A DNA stretch of 64,000 nt, taken from positions 1 through 64,000 of the forward strand of contig NZ_CAMLJP010000005.1 in the NCBI RefSeq assembly GCF_946480385.1. The letters are read 5' to 3'. Every line of letters begins with the position of its first letter. The stretch's first letter is position 1. Both the position numbers and the translations under genes were made by a program. This document shows positions 42,916 through 51,292 of the stretch, piece after piece. The notes under the pieces were generated by a model. It was not told the origin of the DNA. It saw nothing but the letters and a program-made list of their open reading frames with translations, and searched no databases. Source of the DNA: an uncultured Azospirillum sp. (GTDB lineage Bacteria; Pseudomonadota; Alphaproteobacteria; Azospirillales; Azospirillaceae).

Positions 42916-45900
42916 ATGGCGTCGTCTGTGTTGGTTGGGGAAAGCGCGTCAAGGTCGCATTTTGATGCCTATACCGGTCCTGGCGCTGACCGAAAGGGCA
43001 TACCCGTCGATGAAGCGGCACACCAATCCCCCGAAGCCTTCATCAGATATTGGAGCGACAAGGGCGGGTCGGAGCGCGCCAACTACCAGAAATTCATCAA
43101 TCAGCTCTGTGCCCTGATCGGTACCGCGGAGCCGGAAGCATCGTCGGAGCAGGACGCGCTCAACATCTACGTCTATGAGAAGAGGGTTCGGGCGCTCGAT
43201 CTGGAGGGCGACGACGGACGGAACAACTATCTCGACTGCTACAAGCGGGATTGCTTCGTTCTGGAGGCCAAGCAGTCGCGCAAGCGCCAGCGCGGCGGGC
43301 ATGAGGGCGCCGACCTGTTCGGCGGGCTGCCCCACAGTTCCCCGCCTGCCGGGACGCGCCCGTCATGGGACCGGCTGATGCGGCAGGCGCGCGCCCAGGC
43401 CGAACGCTATGCCAAGGCGCTGCCGACCGATCATGGCTGGCCGCCCTTCCTGATCGTCGTCGATGTCGGGCATGTGATCGAGACCTATGCCGACTTCACC
43501 GGGCTGGGCAAGGCCTACATGCCCTTTCCCGACAGCCGGTCGCACCGGATCAGGCTGGCGGACCTCGCCGATCCGGAGATACGGGCGCGGCTGAAGGCGA
43601 TCTGGGAAGCGCCCAAGAGTCTCGACCCCAGCGCCCGGCGGGCCGAGGTGACGCGGGACATCGCACAGCGGCTTGCCCGGCTGGTGCAGAGCCTGGAAAA
43701 GCGCTACGAGCCGAAACAGGTGGCGCTGTTCCTGATGCGCTGCCTGTTCACCGCATTCTCGCAGAATGTCGGGCTGCTGCCGGACGGCGCCTTCACCGGC
43801 GTGCTGAACGACGCCCGGCCGAACCCGCAATTCCTGCCGCGCTATCTGGAGCCCTTCTGGCGCAGCATGGACAGGGGCAGCGATCACGACACCACCATCC
43901 GCGCCCGCGTCCGGCATTTCAACGGCGGGCTGTTCCGCGAAGCCGAGGCGCTGGCGCTCGACGAACAGGAGATCGGCGAACTGATCGCCGCCTGCTCACG
44001 CGACTGGAAGAATGTGGAGCCGGCGATCTTCGGAACCCTGCTGGAAAACGCGCTGAGCAAGCGCGAGCGCAGCCAGTACGGCGCCTTCTTCACGCCGCGC
44101 GCCTATGTGGAAAGGCTGGTGGTGCCGGCCGTGATCGAACCGCTGATGGCGGAGTGGCGGAATGCGCAGGTAATCGCCGAAACCGCCCAGCAAAAGAACG
44201 ATCATGCGCAAGCGATCAAGCAGATCAAGGAGTTCCACCAAAAGCTCTGTTCCGTCAAAATTCTGGACCCCGCCTGCGGAAGTGGAAATTTCCTTTACGT
44301 CGCCTTGGAGAAGATGAAGGCCCTGGAAGGGGAGGTCATTGCGACGCTGGAGGAAATCGGCGGCGGGACGCAGGCCAATCTCGATCTTGCCGGGCATACC
44401 GTCGGGCCGCACCAGCTTCTTGGGCTGGAGAAGAATCCCCGCGCCGTGCCGATCGCCGAACTGGTGATCTGGATCGGTCATCTGCAATGCCATCTGCGCC
44501 AGCGCGGACCGGAAAGCTTGAGCGAGCCGATCCTCCACTCCTACGACAACATCCGGCAATGCGACGCGGTGCTGAGCTGGGATCGGGTGGAACCGATGCT
44601 GGACGAGGCCGGACAGCCGCGGGTGAAGTGGGACGGCGTCAGTTGGAGGACCGACCCCTTCACCAGCCAGGAGGTGCCGGACGAAAGCCGCACGGTTCCG
44701 CTGCAACGCCATGTCGGCACCAGGCCGGCGGACTGGCCGCAGGCCGACTACATCGTCGGCAACCCGCCCTTCATCGCCGGCAAGGACCTGCGTGCCGAAC
44801 TGGGCGACGGCTATGCCGAGGCGCTGTGGAAGGCCTACCCGCACATGCCCGGCGGCGCCGATTTCGTCACCTACTGGTGGGACAAGGCGGCCGATCTGGT
44901 GCGCAAGGGCAAGGCCCGGCGCTTCGGCTTCATCACCACCAACAGCATCACCCAGACCTTCAGCCGCCGGGTCATCCAACGCCATCTGGGCGCGAAGACG
45001 CCCCTGTATCTGACCTTCGCCATCCCGGACCACCCCTGGGCGGATGGGCAGGGCGCGGCGGCGGTGCGGGTGGCGATGACGGTGGGTGCGCCCGTCGAGC
45101 ATGACGAACGGACCGGCTTGTTGAAGACCGTGGTGCATGAGGGGCAGGCACCGGATCGGGACGGGGCGGTGCCGGTGGTGCTTGCCGTGCGGCAGGGGCG
45201 CATACACGCGAACCTGACCACCGGAGCGGACGTGGCGGCAGCGAAAGCGCTCAAGGCAAATGATGGGCTGTCCTCTCCCGGCGTGAAGCTCCATGGGTCG
45301 GGCTTTCTCGTCACCCCGGCACAGGCGCGCGCCCTCGGTCTGGGGCGGATTGCCGGATTGGAAGAGAGGATACGCGAATACCGGAACGGCCGTGATCTGA
45401 CCGGCCGCTCCCGTGGGCTGATGGTGATCGACCTGTTCGGCATGACAGAAGCCGAGGTCAGGCAGACGTATCCTGACGTTTATCAGTGGCTGCTGGACCG
45501 CGTGAAGCCGGAGAGGGATTCCAACAACAGGCAATCTTATCGTGAGATTTGGTGGGTGTTCGGTGAACCAAGAAAGGAAATGAGAAGTGCATTTTACGGC
45601 CAATTTCGATATATTTCGACAGTAGAAACTTCACGACACAGAACATTTCAATTTTTGAGCAATAGTGTTGTTCCGGATAATATGCTAGTTAACATCGCGC
45701 TCAGCGATGGGTATACTCTTGGTGTCTTAAGCAGCAAAATCCATGTCAAATGGTCTTTGGCAGCGGGTGGTACGCTGGAAGATCGGCCGCGCTACAACAA
45801 AACCCGCTGCTTCGACACCTTCCCCTTCCCCTTCCCCTTCCCCTTCCCCTTCCCCTTCCCCAACGCCACGCCGCATCAGAAGCGCGTGATCGGTCAGCTC

Positions 45901-46488
45901 GCCGAGGAACTCGACGCCCATCGCAAGCGGGTGCTGGCCGAGCATCCCGACCGGCTGACGCTGACCGAGCTTTACAATGTCCTGGAGAAGGGACGGAGCC
46001 GGGAGGAGCTGACCGCGCGCGAGATGGAGATCTACCAGTTGGGGCAGGTCGGCGTCATGCTGGACCTCCACAGCCGGATCGACCATGCGGTGGCCGACGC
46101 CTATGGCTGGCCGGCCGATCTGGAGGATGCGCGGATCCTGGAAAATCTCGTGGCGCTGAACGCCGAGCGCCACCGCGAGGAACGCGACGGGCTCGTCCGC
46201 TGGCTGCGGCCGGACTACCAGAACCCGAAGGGGCAGGGCGCCGCCGTCCAGATCGCGGCGACGCTCGACATCGCGGCGGACACGGCGAAGCGGATCGTCT
46301 GGCCGAAGGCGCCGACCGAACAGGTCCATAGCCTGATGGCGGCGCTGAGCCGCTGCGGCCGTGCCGTCGAAGCCGAAAGCCTCGCCCGACAGTTCAAGGG
46401 CGCCAAGTCGCCGCGGGTCAAGGAGTTGCTCGACATCCTGGTGTCGGTCGGCCATGCCCGGCAGATCAACAACCTCTATGCGCCTTGA
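42916..46488 (+). CDS. MmeI-like single-chain restriction-modification enzyme (Type IIL/IIG)
   Basis: The 1190-residue product joins nuclease and adenine methyltransferase. Near the N-terminus D107-X9-E117-A-K119 matches the D-X9-EXK nuclease motif of MmeI. The methyltransferase has motif I DPACGSGNFL (from D451) and motif IV NPPF (N616-F619, in VGNPPFIAGKDLR). The later region holds the target-recognition part (YREIWWVFGEPRKE, RYISTVETSRHRTFQFL, VLSSKIHVKWSLAAGG), ending in a family-typical FxTFPFP segment, here expanded to seven Phe-Pro pairs. A helical C-terminal domain follows. The enzyme would methylate one strand and cut at a fixed distance. No separate methylase or nuclease gene is adjacent, as expected for this type. 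The recognition region is AT-rich. The ATG at 42916 has GGTGGGGAT upstream. Confidence 0.85.
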   Translation: MASSVLVGESASRSHFDAYTGPGADRKGIPVDEAAHQSPEAFIRYWSDKGGSERANYQKFINQLCALIGTAEPEASSEQDALNIYVYEKRVRALDLEGDDGRNNYLDCYKRDCFVLEAKQSRKRQRGGHEGADLFGGLPHSSPPAGTRPSWDRLMRQARAQAERYAKALPTDHGWPPFLIVVDVGHVIETYADFTGLGKAYMPFPDSRSHRIRLADLADPEIRARLKAIWEAPKSLDPSARRAEVTRDIAQRLARLVQSLEKRYEPKQVALFLMRCLFTAFSQNVGLLPDGAFTGVLNDARPNPQFLPRYLEPFWRSMDRGSDHDTTIRARVRHFNGGLFREAEALALDEQEIGELIAACSRDWKNVEPAIFGTLLENALSKRERSQYGAFFTPRAYVERLVVPAVIEPLMAEWRNAQVIAETAQQKNDHAQAIKQIKEFHQKLCSVKILDPACGSGNFLYVALEKMKALEGEVIATLEEIGGGTQANLDLAGHTVGPHQLLGLEKNPRAVPIAELVIWIGHLQCHLRQRGPESLSEPILHSYDNIRQCDAVLSWDRVEPMLDEAGQPRVKWDGVSWRTDPFTSQEVPDESRTVPLQRHVGTRPADWPQADYIVGNPPFIAGKDLRAELGDGYAEALWKAYPHMPGGADFVTYWWDKAADLVRKGKARRFGFITTNSITQTFSRRVIQRHLGAKTPLYLTFAIPDHPWADGQGAAAVRVAMTVGAPVEHDERTGLLKTVVHEGQAPDRDGAVPVVLAVRQGRIHANLTTGADVAAAKALKANDGLSSPGVKLHGSGFLVTPAQARALGLGRIAGLEERIREYRNGRDLTGRSRGLMVIDLFGMTEAEVRQTYPDVYQWLLDRVKPERDSNNRQSYREIWWVFGEPRKEMRSAFYGQFRYISTVETSRHRTFQFLSNSVVPDNMLVNIALSDGYTLGVLSSKIHVKWSLAAGGTLEDRPRYNKTRCFDTFPFPFPFPFPFPFPNATPHQKRVIGQLAEELDAHRKRVLAEHPDRLTLTELYNVLEKGRSREELTAREMEIYQLGQVGVMLDLHSRIDHAVADAYGWPADLEDARILENLVALNAERHREERDGLVRWLRPDYQNPKGQGAAVQIAATLDIAADTAKRIVWPKAPTEQVHSLMAALSRCGRAVEAESLARQFKGAKSPRVKELLDILVSVGHARQINNLYAP
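45820..45861 (+). repeat. (TTCCCC)7 microsatellite inside the restriction-modification gene
   Basis: Seven perfect copies of TTCCCC encode Phe-Pro seven times (residues 969-982). The unit is six bases, so gain or loss keeps the frame but changes linker length by two residues. Relatives normally have only two Phe-Pro pairs at this point. Confidence 0.95.
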
Positions 46489-46561
46489 CCGGAAGCGTCG
46501 CGGTCGTCCGCCGTCAGCATCATCCGGATATGCGGCATCCTAAATTGTACGTACTACAAAC

Positions 46562-46590
46562 TTGACGGTCCGGGCCGTCCGGCGCATCAT
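46562..46590 (+). promoter_or_regulatory. candidate sigma70-type promoter
   Basis: TTGACG at 46562-46567 is separated by 17 bp from CATCAT at 46585-46590. It lies downstream of the restriction-modification gene and upstream of a strong terminator with no coding gene between. Confidence 0.35.
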
Positions 46591-46596
46591 GATCGG

Positions 46597-46788
46597 CGTG
46601 ATGGATGGTGCCGAAAACGCATTGTTCCCACGACGCCGACCGGACTGAGCGCCGGTCGGAACCACGGCTGGAGTTCCAGTGGCAACGACCCACGGCCGCT
46701 CATAGCGCGCCGCCACATGACCTGTTGCCCGTCCGGCTGTTCGGCGGCGGAGCCATACCCGGGTGGCTCCGCCGCCGATTGTTTTTTG
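46597..46788 (+). ncRNA. candidate small RNA of about 190 nt
   Basis: A promoter-like sequence upstream, an internal perfect 8-bp hairpin (CCGACCGG at 46636-46643 with 46652-46659) and a terminal 15-bp hairpin with a T-run define a compact transcription unit. No frame in it has recognisable similarity; the longest obvious start gives a 14-residue peptide. This is an inference from structure alone. Confidence 0.4.
46741..46788 (+). terminator. strong rho-independent terminator
   Basis: TCGGCGGCGGAGCCA at 46741-46755 pairs perfectly with 46764-46778 around an 8-nt loop, followed by TTGTTTTTTGGG. It is 250 bp after the restriction-modification gene, which suggests that another transcript ends here. 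Confidence 0.85.
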
Positions 46789-47178
46789 GGCAGCGGCCAC
46801 CAGCCGGTCCAATCCCCGCCATCCTCCCGCCTCATTTCTGTCACGTCCTGTCCCGCTCCGTATTTCACCAAGGCGGTGGTCAGCGCGTAATGGATTTTGC
46901 CGAATTTCATACCACTTTTGAGCAAAGACTCTGGCGACCCCTCCCAGAATCGCTCGAAAATCAAACGAAACTTCGGAAAATATTGATGGGCTTTCGCAAA
47001 ATGGGGGTATGGGCTGTGGCTTTAACGCGCCATTAACCAGACTGGATTGAGTTTAGGCACATCAGACGCGGCCAACTCCAACCAGCACGCGAAGTTGACT
47101 TCCAGGCTAGATGGAAATGGTTCGTCCCGTGTTAATGCCGATATGTCCGTTCCCCTTGGATTTGAAAGGCCCGCCCCA
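46789..47178. other. intergenic region, no gene recognised
   Basis: About 390 bp between the terminator and the lipoprotein gene. Frames are present on both strands but without similarity. It must hold the promoter for the lipoprotein and ChvI/ChvG genes. Confidence 0.4.
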
Positions 47179-47904
47179 ATGACCGTGCCGGCAGTCCTCC
47201 GCGATGTGGCGCAGTACGGCGCCTACGCCGCCGGCCGGGGCCGACATGCGGGCCTGCTGGTCGCGGTCCTGCTGCTGGCCGGCTGCCCGTCCAACACGGC
47301 AGGGCCGTGGGGCGGACCGGATGTGACGGCGGCCCGCCCGCCCGCACATCCGGCGGCCCCGCCGGTGCCGAAGCCCAAGCCGGTTCGGAAGGCTGCCGAC
47401 GCCGCCACGCTGGCGCCGGCCCTGCCGATGCCGCAACCGGGGCCGCCGGTGACCGCCGGGGAACTGACTGCCGGCCAAATGACCGCCGATCAGGCCACCA
47501 CCCATCTGGCGGCCATCGGATCCGACAACGCCGCCCAGACGGCAATGCAGCCTAACGCCGCCCAGGCGGCGACATCGCCGACGGGGGGCACGCCCACCCA
47601 ACCCGCAACCACCAACGCCGACCCCGACAGCCTTGTCGGGCTGGACGAAGTCCAGACTCTCAAACTCCTGGGGTCCCCCGTTGCACGGGAAGAGGCGCCT
47701 CCCGCCAAGATCTGGCGGTATGCCAAGGGCGATTGCACCCTCAAGGTGTTCTTCTTCATGGATATGACCTCGTCCCAGGACTTCCGCGCCCTCTCTTACG
47801 ATATGAAGAGCAGCCAAAATGTCCCTGACGCCGACCACCGATGCTTCGCCCAACTCCTCGCTCAAGCTGACGCAGGGCGCCCTGTCCGCGCCGGGATTCA
47901 GTAA
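47179..47904 (+). CDS. lipoprotein with a Pro/Ala-rich linker, BamE-like C-terminal part
   Basis: The 241-residue product has a lipoprotein signal (LLVAVLLLAGC, the Cys being the lipidation site near residue 37). A long, low-complexity Ala/Pro/Thr region follows to about residue 150, then a compact domain DSLVGLDEVQTLKLLGSPVARE with APPAKIWRYAKGDCTLKVFFF. That core resembles the SmpA/BamE-like repeat found in envelope lipoproteins. Its exact role is unknown. I used the ATG at 47179; in-frame upstream ATGs at 47047 and 47143 exist. It lies 28 bases before the ChvI-like gene and is probably co-transcribed, linking it to envelope stress sensing. Confidence 0.65.
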   Translation: MTVPAVLRDVAQYGAYAAGRGRHAGLLVAVLLLAGCPSNTAGPWGGPDVTAARPPAHPAAPPVPKPKPVRKAADAATLAPALPMPQPGPPVTAGELTAGQMTADQATTHLAAIGSDNAAQTAMQPNAAQAATSPTGGTPTQPATTNADPDSLVGLDEVQTLKLLGSPVAREEAPPAKIWRYAKGDCTLKVFFFMDMTSSQDFRALSYDMKSSQNVPDADHRCFAQLLAQADAGRPVRAGIQ

Positions 47905-47932
47905 GGCGGAGTCGAACAAGGGAATGTCCGCA

Positions 47933-48757
47933 ATGACTGAACCGACCATTGCCCGCATCGCTCTGGTGGACGACGACGACCTGTTCCGTGAGTCGCTCAG
48001 CCTCAACCTCGGCGACGAGGGGTACGAGGTCATCACCTTCGACCGCGGCGAACCGGCGCTCGACTTCTTCGCCGAAGGCGGGGCGGTCGATATCGTCCTC
48101 CTGGACTGGCGCATGCCCAAGCTGGACGGCATCGACGTTCTGCGCCAGATGCGCGCCCGCGGCATCGCCACGCCGGTCATCTTCCTGACCGTGCTGTCCG
48201 ACCAGATTTATGAAGAGGCCGCCCTGGCCGGCGGCGCGCTGGACTTCGTCGAGAAGTCACGCAGCCTGTCGATCCTGCTGAAGCGCATGCGCCTGATCCT
48301 GGACGGCATCAAGGGCGACGCCACCAAGGGCGCCGAGGATGCGGAGGCCGGCGGCAACAACACCAGCCACCGCCTGGGCGAGCTGGAGCTGCGCCTGGAC
48401 AACAGCCGCGCCTTCTGGAAGGGCAAGCGCATCGACCTGACGCTGACCGAGTTCAACATCGTCAAGCTGATGTCGACCCGCCCGGAAGAGGACGTGTCGT
48501 ACCGCGAGATCTACGATCTCGTCCACGGCAAGGGCTTCGTCGCCGGTTACGGCCCGTCGGGCTATCGCGCCAACGTCCGCGCCTTCATCAAGCGCATCCG
48601 CCAGAAGTTCCGTTCGGTCGACGCCAACTTCGCCTGCATCGAGAACTATCCCGGCTTCGGCTATCGCTGGGGCAAGGGCGAGAACGCGGCCAACCAGGGC
48701 CGCGACGAGGATGGTATGGGCGAGGATATGCTGATCGATGGCGCTGCTGCCGATTGA
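47933..48757 (+). CDS. chvI: OmpR-family response regulator, ChvI-like
   Basis: The 274-residue product has a receiver with acidic DDDD near residues 12-15, phosphoacceptor D58 (LLDWRMPKLDG) and the KSR segment replacing the usual KP. A winged helix of the OmpR type follows (LDLTLTEFNIVKLM region, RANVRAFIKRIRQKF, NYPGFGYRW). The overall form is that of ChvI/ExoI regulators of alphaproteobacteria, which control envelope and symbiosis genes. I used the ATG at 47933 because AAGGGA lies nine bases upstream. The sensor gene follows with a 20-base overlap. Confidence 0.8.
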   Translation: MTEPTIARIALVDDDDLFRESLSLNLGDEGYEVITFDRGEPALDFFAEGGAVDIVLLDWRMPKLDGIDVLRQMRARGIATPVIFLTVLSDQIYEEAALAGGALDFVEKSRSLSILLKRMRLILDGIKGDATKGAEDAEAGGNNTSHRLGELELRLDNSRAFWKGKRIDLTLTEFNIVKLMSTRPEEDVSYREIYDLVHGKGFVAGYGPSGYRANVRAFIKRIRQKFRSVDANFACIENYPGFGYRWGKGENAANQGRDEDGMGEDMLIDGAAAD

Positions 48758-50357
48758 CCTCGCGATGCGGGCGCCCCGACGGGCGTCCGCCCGCCTGCTC
48801 TGGCTCTGGCGCTCGATGGCGAGCCGCCTGCTGCTGCTCACCCTTGTCTTCATCGCAGTGCCAGTCCTGCTCTATGACCAGTTCCAGCGCGCCGACGAGG
48901 CGTCGCAGCAGCTTCTGCTGAAAAGCGCCCAGCGCCAGGGCGAGCTGATCGCCCGCGCGCTGGAACCCGAACTGCTGGGCGTCGACCGCACCGCCCTTCC
49001 CAGCCTGAGCATCGCGCTCGCCCGCTATGGCGACGACCGCACGCGGCTGAAGCTGCTGGTTCGCCCGCGCGTGACCGCCACCGGCGCCGCCACCACCCCG
49101 TCCGGCGCCAAGGCCGGGCCGGAACCCTTCTTCTACGTCGCCGCGGCGCCCAGCCTGTCCACCGCCGACATCGACGCCGAACGGCGCCTGCTGCTCGAAC
49201 AGGGCGTGCTGGACCGGCTGGGGTCGAGCTGCGCCGGCAATTCGACGCTGGCGATGCGCGTCCCCCATCTGGAAGGCGGGGAGGAGGTGCTGTCCTCCAT
49301 CACCCCGATCAAGACCAGCTTCGGCTGCTGGGCGCTGGTGACCAGCCACGCGACGGAAGCCTACATCTCCTCCTCCATCGGCCGGCCTTACTGGAGCACG
49401 CCGGCGGTCCAGGCCGCCGCCGCAATCTATCTGGCGATGGCCGCCCTGGTGCTGGCGGTGCTCGCCGGCATCTGGCGCAACCTGAACCGCTTCGGCGATC
49501 TGGCCCGCCGCATCGTCGGCGGCGACGATACGCCCGAGCGCGGCGACCCCGACGCCTCCTTCGCCGCGCGCAACACCGTGCCGGAACTGGCCGGCGTGGC
49601 CGAGGATTTCGACCGGCTGGTGTCCACCCTGCGCGACAGCGCCCAATCGCTGCGCCGTGCCGCCGAGGACAACGCCCACGCCTTCAAGACGCCGATCGCC
49701 GTGATCCGCCAGTCGGTGGAGCCGCTGCGCCGCGCCATGCCGGCGGAGAACACCCGCAGCCAGCGCGCCCTGACGATGATCGAGAAGTCGCTGGACAAGC
49801 TGGACGGGCTGGTGTCCTTCGCCCGCCGCATGGACGAGGCGGCGGCCGACCTGCTGGCCCCGTCGCGCCGCCGGGTCGACCTGTCGCAGCTGGTAGAGCG
49901 GATGGCCGGCGGCTATACCGGGCTTCTGGCGGAACGCCGCCTGCACATGCGCTCGCGCATCGATGCCGGGCTGGTGGTGCGGGCCAGCGAGGAGACGCTG
50001 GAGACCATCGTCGAGAATCTGGTGGAGAACGCCGTCAGCTTCTCGCCGCCCGACGGGACGGTCAGCGTCCGCCTGACCCGCACGGGCGCCTGGGCGGAGC
50101 TGGTGGTGGACGACGAAGGGCCGGGCGTCGATCCCGCCAACCTGGACCGTATCTTCGAACGCTATTTCTCCCACCGCGAACCCGGCCGCGGCATGCCGGA
50201 GGACGAGGCGGCGGCGCATCAGGCCGGCGCGGCCCATTTCGGCATCGGCCTGTGGATCGTCCGGCGCAACATCGAGGCATTCGGCGGCCGTGTCCGCGCC
50301 GAGAACCGCCCGACGGGCGGCCTGCGCATGACGGTGGCCCTGCCGCTGGCGGCCTGA
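48738..50357 (+). CDS. chvG: membrane sensor histidine kinase, ChvG-like
   Basis: The 539-residue product has a membrane segment at about residues 31-47, a periplasmic sensor of about 180 residues with two Cys (SSCAGN, SFGCWA), a second membrane segment near 225-247, a HAMP region, and a kinase core with H314 in DNAHAFKTPIAVI. The N box ENLVENAVSF and the G box FGIGLWIVRRN complete it. It partners the ChvI-like regulator, with which it overlaps by 20 bases. In rhizobia ChvG responds to acid or envelope stress and is held by a periplasmic repressor, ExoR; no exoR gene is next to it here. The two Cys could form a disulfide in the sensor, which is an inference. Confidence 0.8.
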   Translation: MALLPIDLAMRAPRRASARLLWLWRSMASRLLLLTLVFIAVPVLLYDQFQRADEASQQLLLKSAQRQGELIARALEPELLGVDRTALPSLSIALARYGDDRTRLKLLVRPRVTATGAATTPSGAKAGPEPFFYVAAAPSLSTADIDAERRLLLEQGVLDRLGSSCAGNSTLAMRVPHLEGGEEVLSSITPIKTSFGCWALVTSHATEAYISSSIGRPYWSTPAVQAAAAIYLAMAALVLAVLAGIWRNLNRFGDLARRIVGGDDTPERGDPDASFAARNTVPELAGVAEDFDRLVSTLRDSAQSLRRAAEDNAHAFKTPIAVIRQSVEPLRRAMPAENTRSQRALTMIEKSLDKLDGLVSFARRMDEAAADLLAPSRRRVDLSQLVERMAGGYTGLLAERRLHMRSRIDAGLVVRASEETLETIVENLVENAVSFSPPDGTVSVRLTRTGAWAELVVDDEGPGVDPANLDRIFERYFSHREPGRGMPEDEAAAHQAGAAHFGIGLWIVRRNIEAFGGRVRAENRPTGGLRMTVALPLAA

Positions 50358-50522
50358 TCGGCGTCCAGGGCGACATCTGTGGCGACATCCGGGGCCGCAT
50401 CCGGAACGAACGGGCTTCGGATCGGCGGCGTCTTCGCCGCTCCGGCTATGGTCCGGCATGGCTTGGTCCCGTTTTTTCCGCTAGGATCGGGGCTGCCAGC
50501 CGAACAGCATTCCGAGCCGCCG

Positions 50523-51017
50523 ATGGACCGCAATCTCGATTCCACCGACATCAAGATCCTGCGCGAACTGCAGGATGACGGCCGCCTCAGCAATGTGGAG
50601 CTGGCACGCCGCATCAACCTCAGCCCGGCCGCCTGCCTGGAGCGGGTGAAACGGCTGCAGGCCGACGGGATCATCCAGCGCTATGTCGCGCTGCTCGACC
50701 CGCACCGGCTGGAAGCGGGGATGCTGGTCTTCGTCGAGGTGGTGCTGGACCGCACCACGCCTGACAATTTCGACGACTTCAAGGCCACCGTGCTGCGCAT
50801 GCCGCAGATCATGGAATGCCACATGGTGGCCGGCGGTTTCGACTATCTGGTCAAGGCCCGGGTGCGCGACATGAACGAATACCGCCTGTTCCTGGGCGAG
50901 TTGCTGTCCACCGCCCGCGGCGTGCGGGAAACCCACACCTACGCCGTGATGGAAGAGGTGAAAAGCGTCACCGCGATCCCGCTGGACGGGCTGTCCAACG
51001 GGTCGTTGCGCAGCTGA
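50523..51017 (+). CDS. lrp: Lrp/AsnC-family transcriptional regulator
   Basis: The 164-residue product has the Lrp helix-turn-helix (LDSTDIKILRELQDDGRLSN, LARRINLSPAACLERVKRL) and a RAM ligand domain with the MECHMVAGGFDYLVKARV strand that shapes the effector site. It is close to the Lrp type that activates or represses amino acid genes in response to leucine. The ATG at 50523 is the first sensible start; the ribosome binding site is weak. It stands alone between the kinase and the chemoreceptor genes. Any link to the leucine operon 8 kb away would be speculation. Confidence 0.9.
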   Translation: MDRNLDSTDIKILRELQDDGRLSNVELARRINLSPAACLERVKRLQADGIIQRYVALLDPHRLEAGMLVFVEVVLDRTTPDNFDDFKATVLRMPQIMECHMVAGGFDYLVKARVRDMNEYRLFLGELLSTARGVRETHTYAVMEEVKSVTAIPLDGLSNGSLRS

Positions 51018-51292
51018 ATGATCAGACGGCAAAGCATTTTCAAAAATGCATAATACTTTGGGGTCAGTCCTCTTTTCCGGATGCATTTTGCGAAGAATGT
51101 GCCGAGGGGACTTCGCACTGCCGCTGTAGAGCAACGCGGAGTGTGTTCGTTTACTGACAAAATGATCCGGCATACCGCTTGCAGTGAAAGGTCCGGACCG
51201 GGGTGGCAACCGATATGGTCGTCCGGCGGCTTTCGTTCCGCCTCCACACCCGGCCGATTCCTTCAAGGCTTTGGCTGGAGCGGATCCGCGTC
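51018..51292. other. intergenic region with a short AT-rich palindrome
   Basis: GCATTTT-CA-AAAATGC at 51034-51049 is a 7-bp inverted repeat just after the Lrp gene. It may be part of a terminator or a regulator site. I see no gene in the remaining 240 bp before the chemoreceptor start. Confidence 0.35.

Noticed and set aside
42704..43021. 105-codon minus-strand frame upstream of the restriction-modification gene
   Set aside because: It overlaps the N-terminus of the MmeI-like gene, has no recognisable similarity and no good ribosome binding site. It lies partly in the AT-rich spacer.
45820..45861. Tandem repeat considered as a CRISPR-like array
   Set aside because: The units are six bases, contiguous and coding; there are no spacers and no cas genes.
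46587..46964. 125-codon minus-strand frame after the restriction-modification gene
   Set aside because: It runs straight through the strong terminator hairpin and has no similarity.
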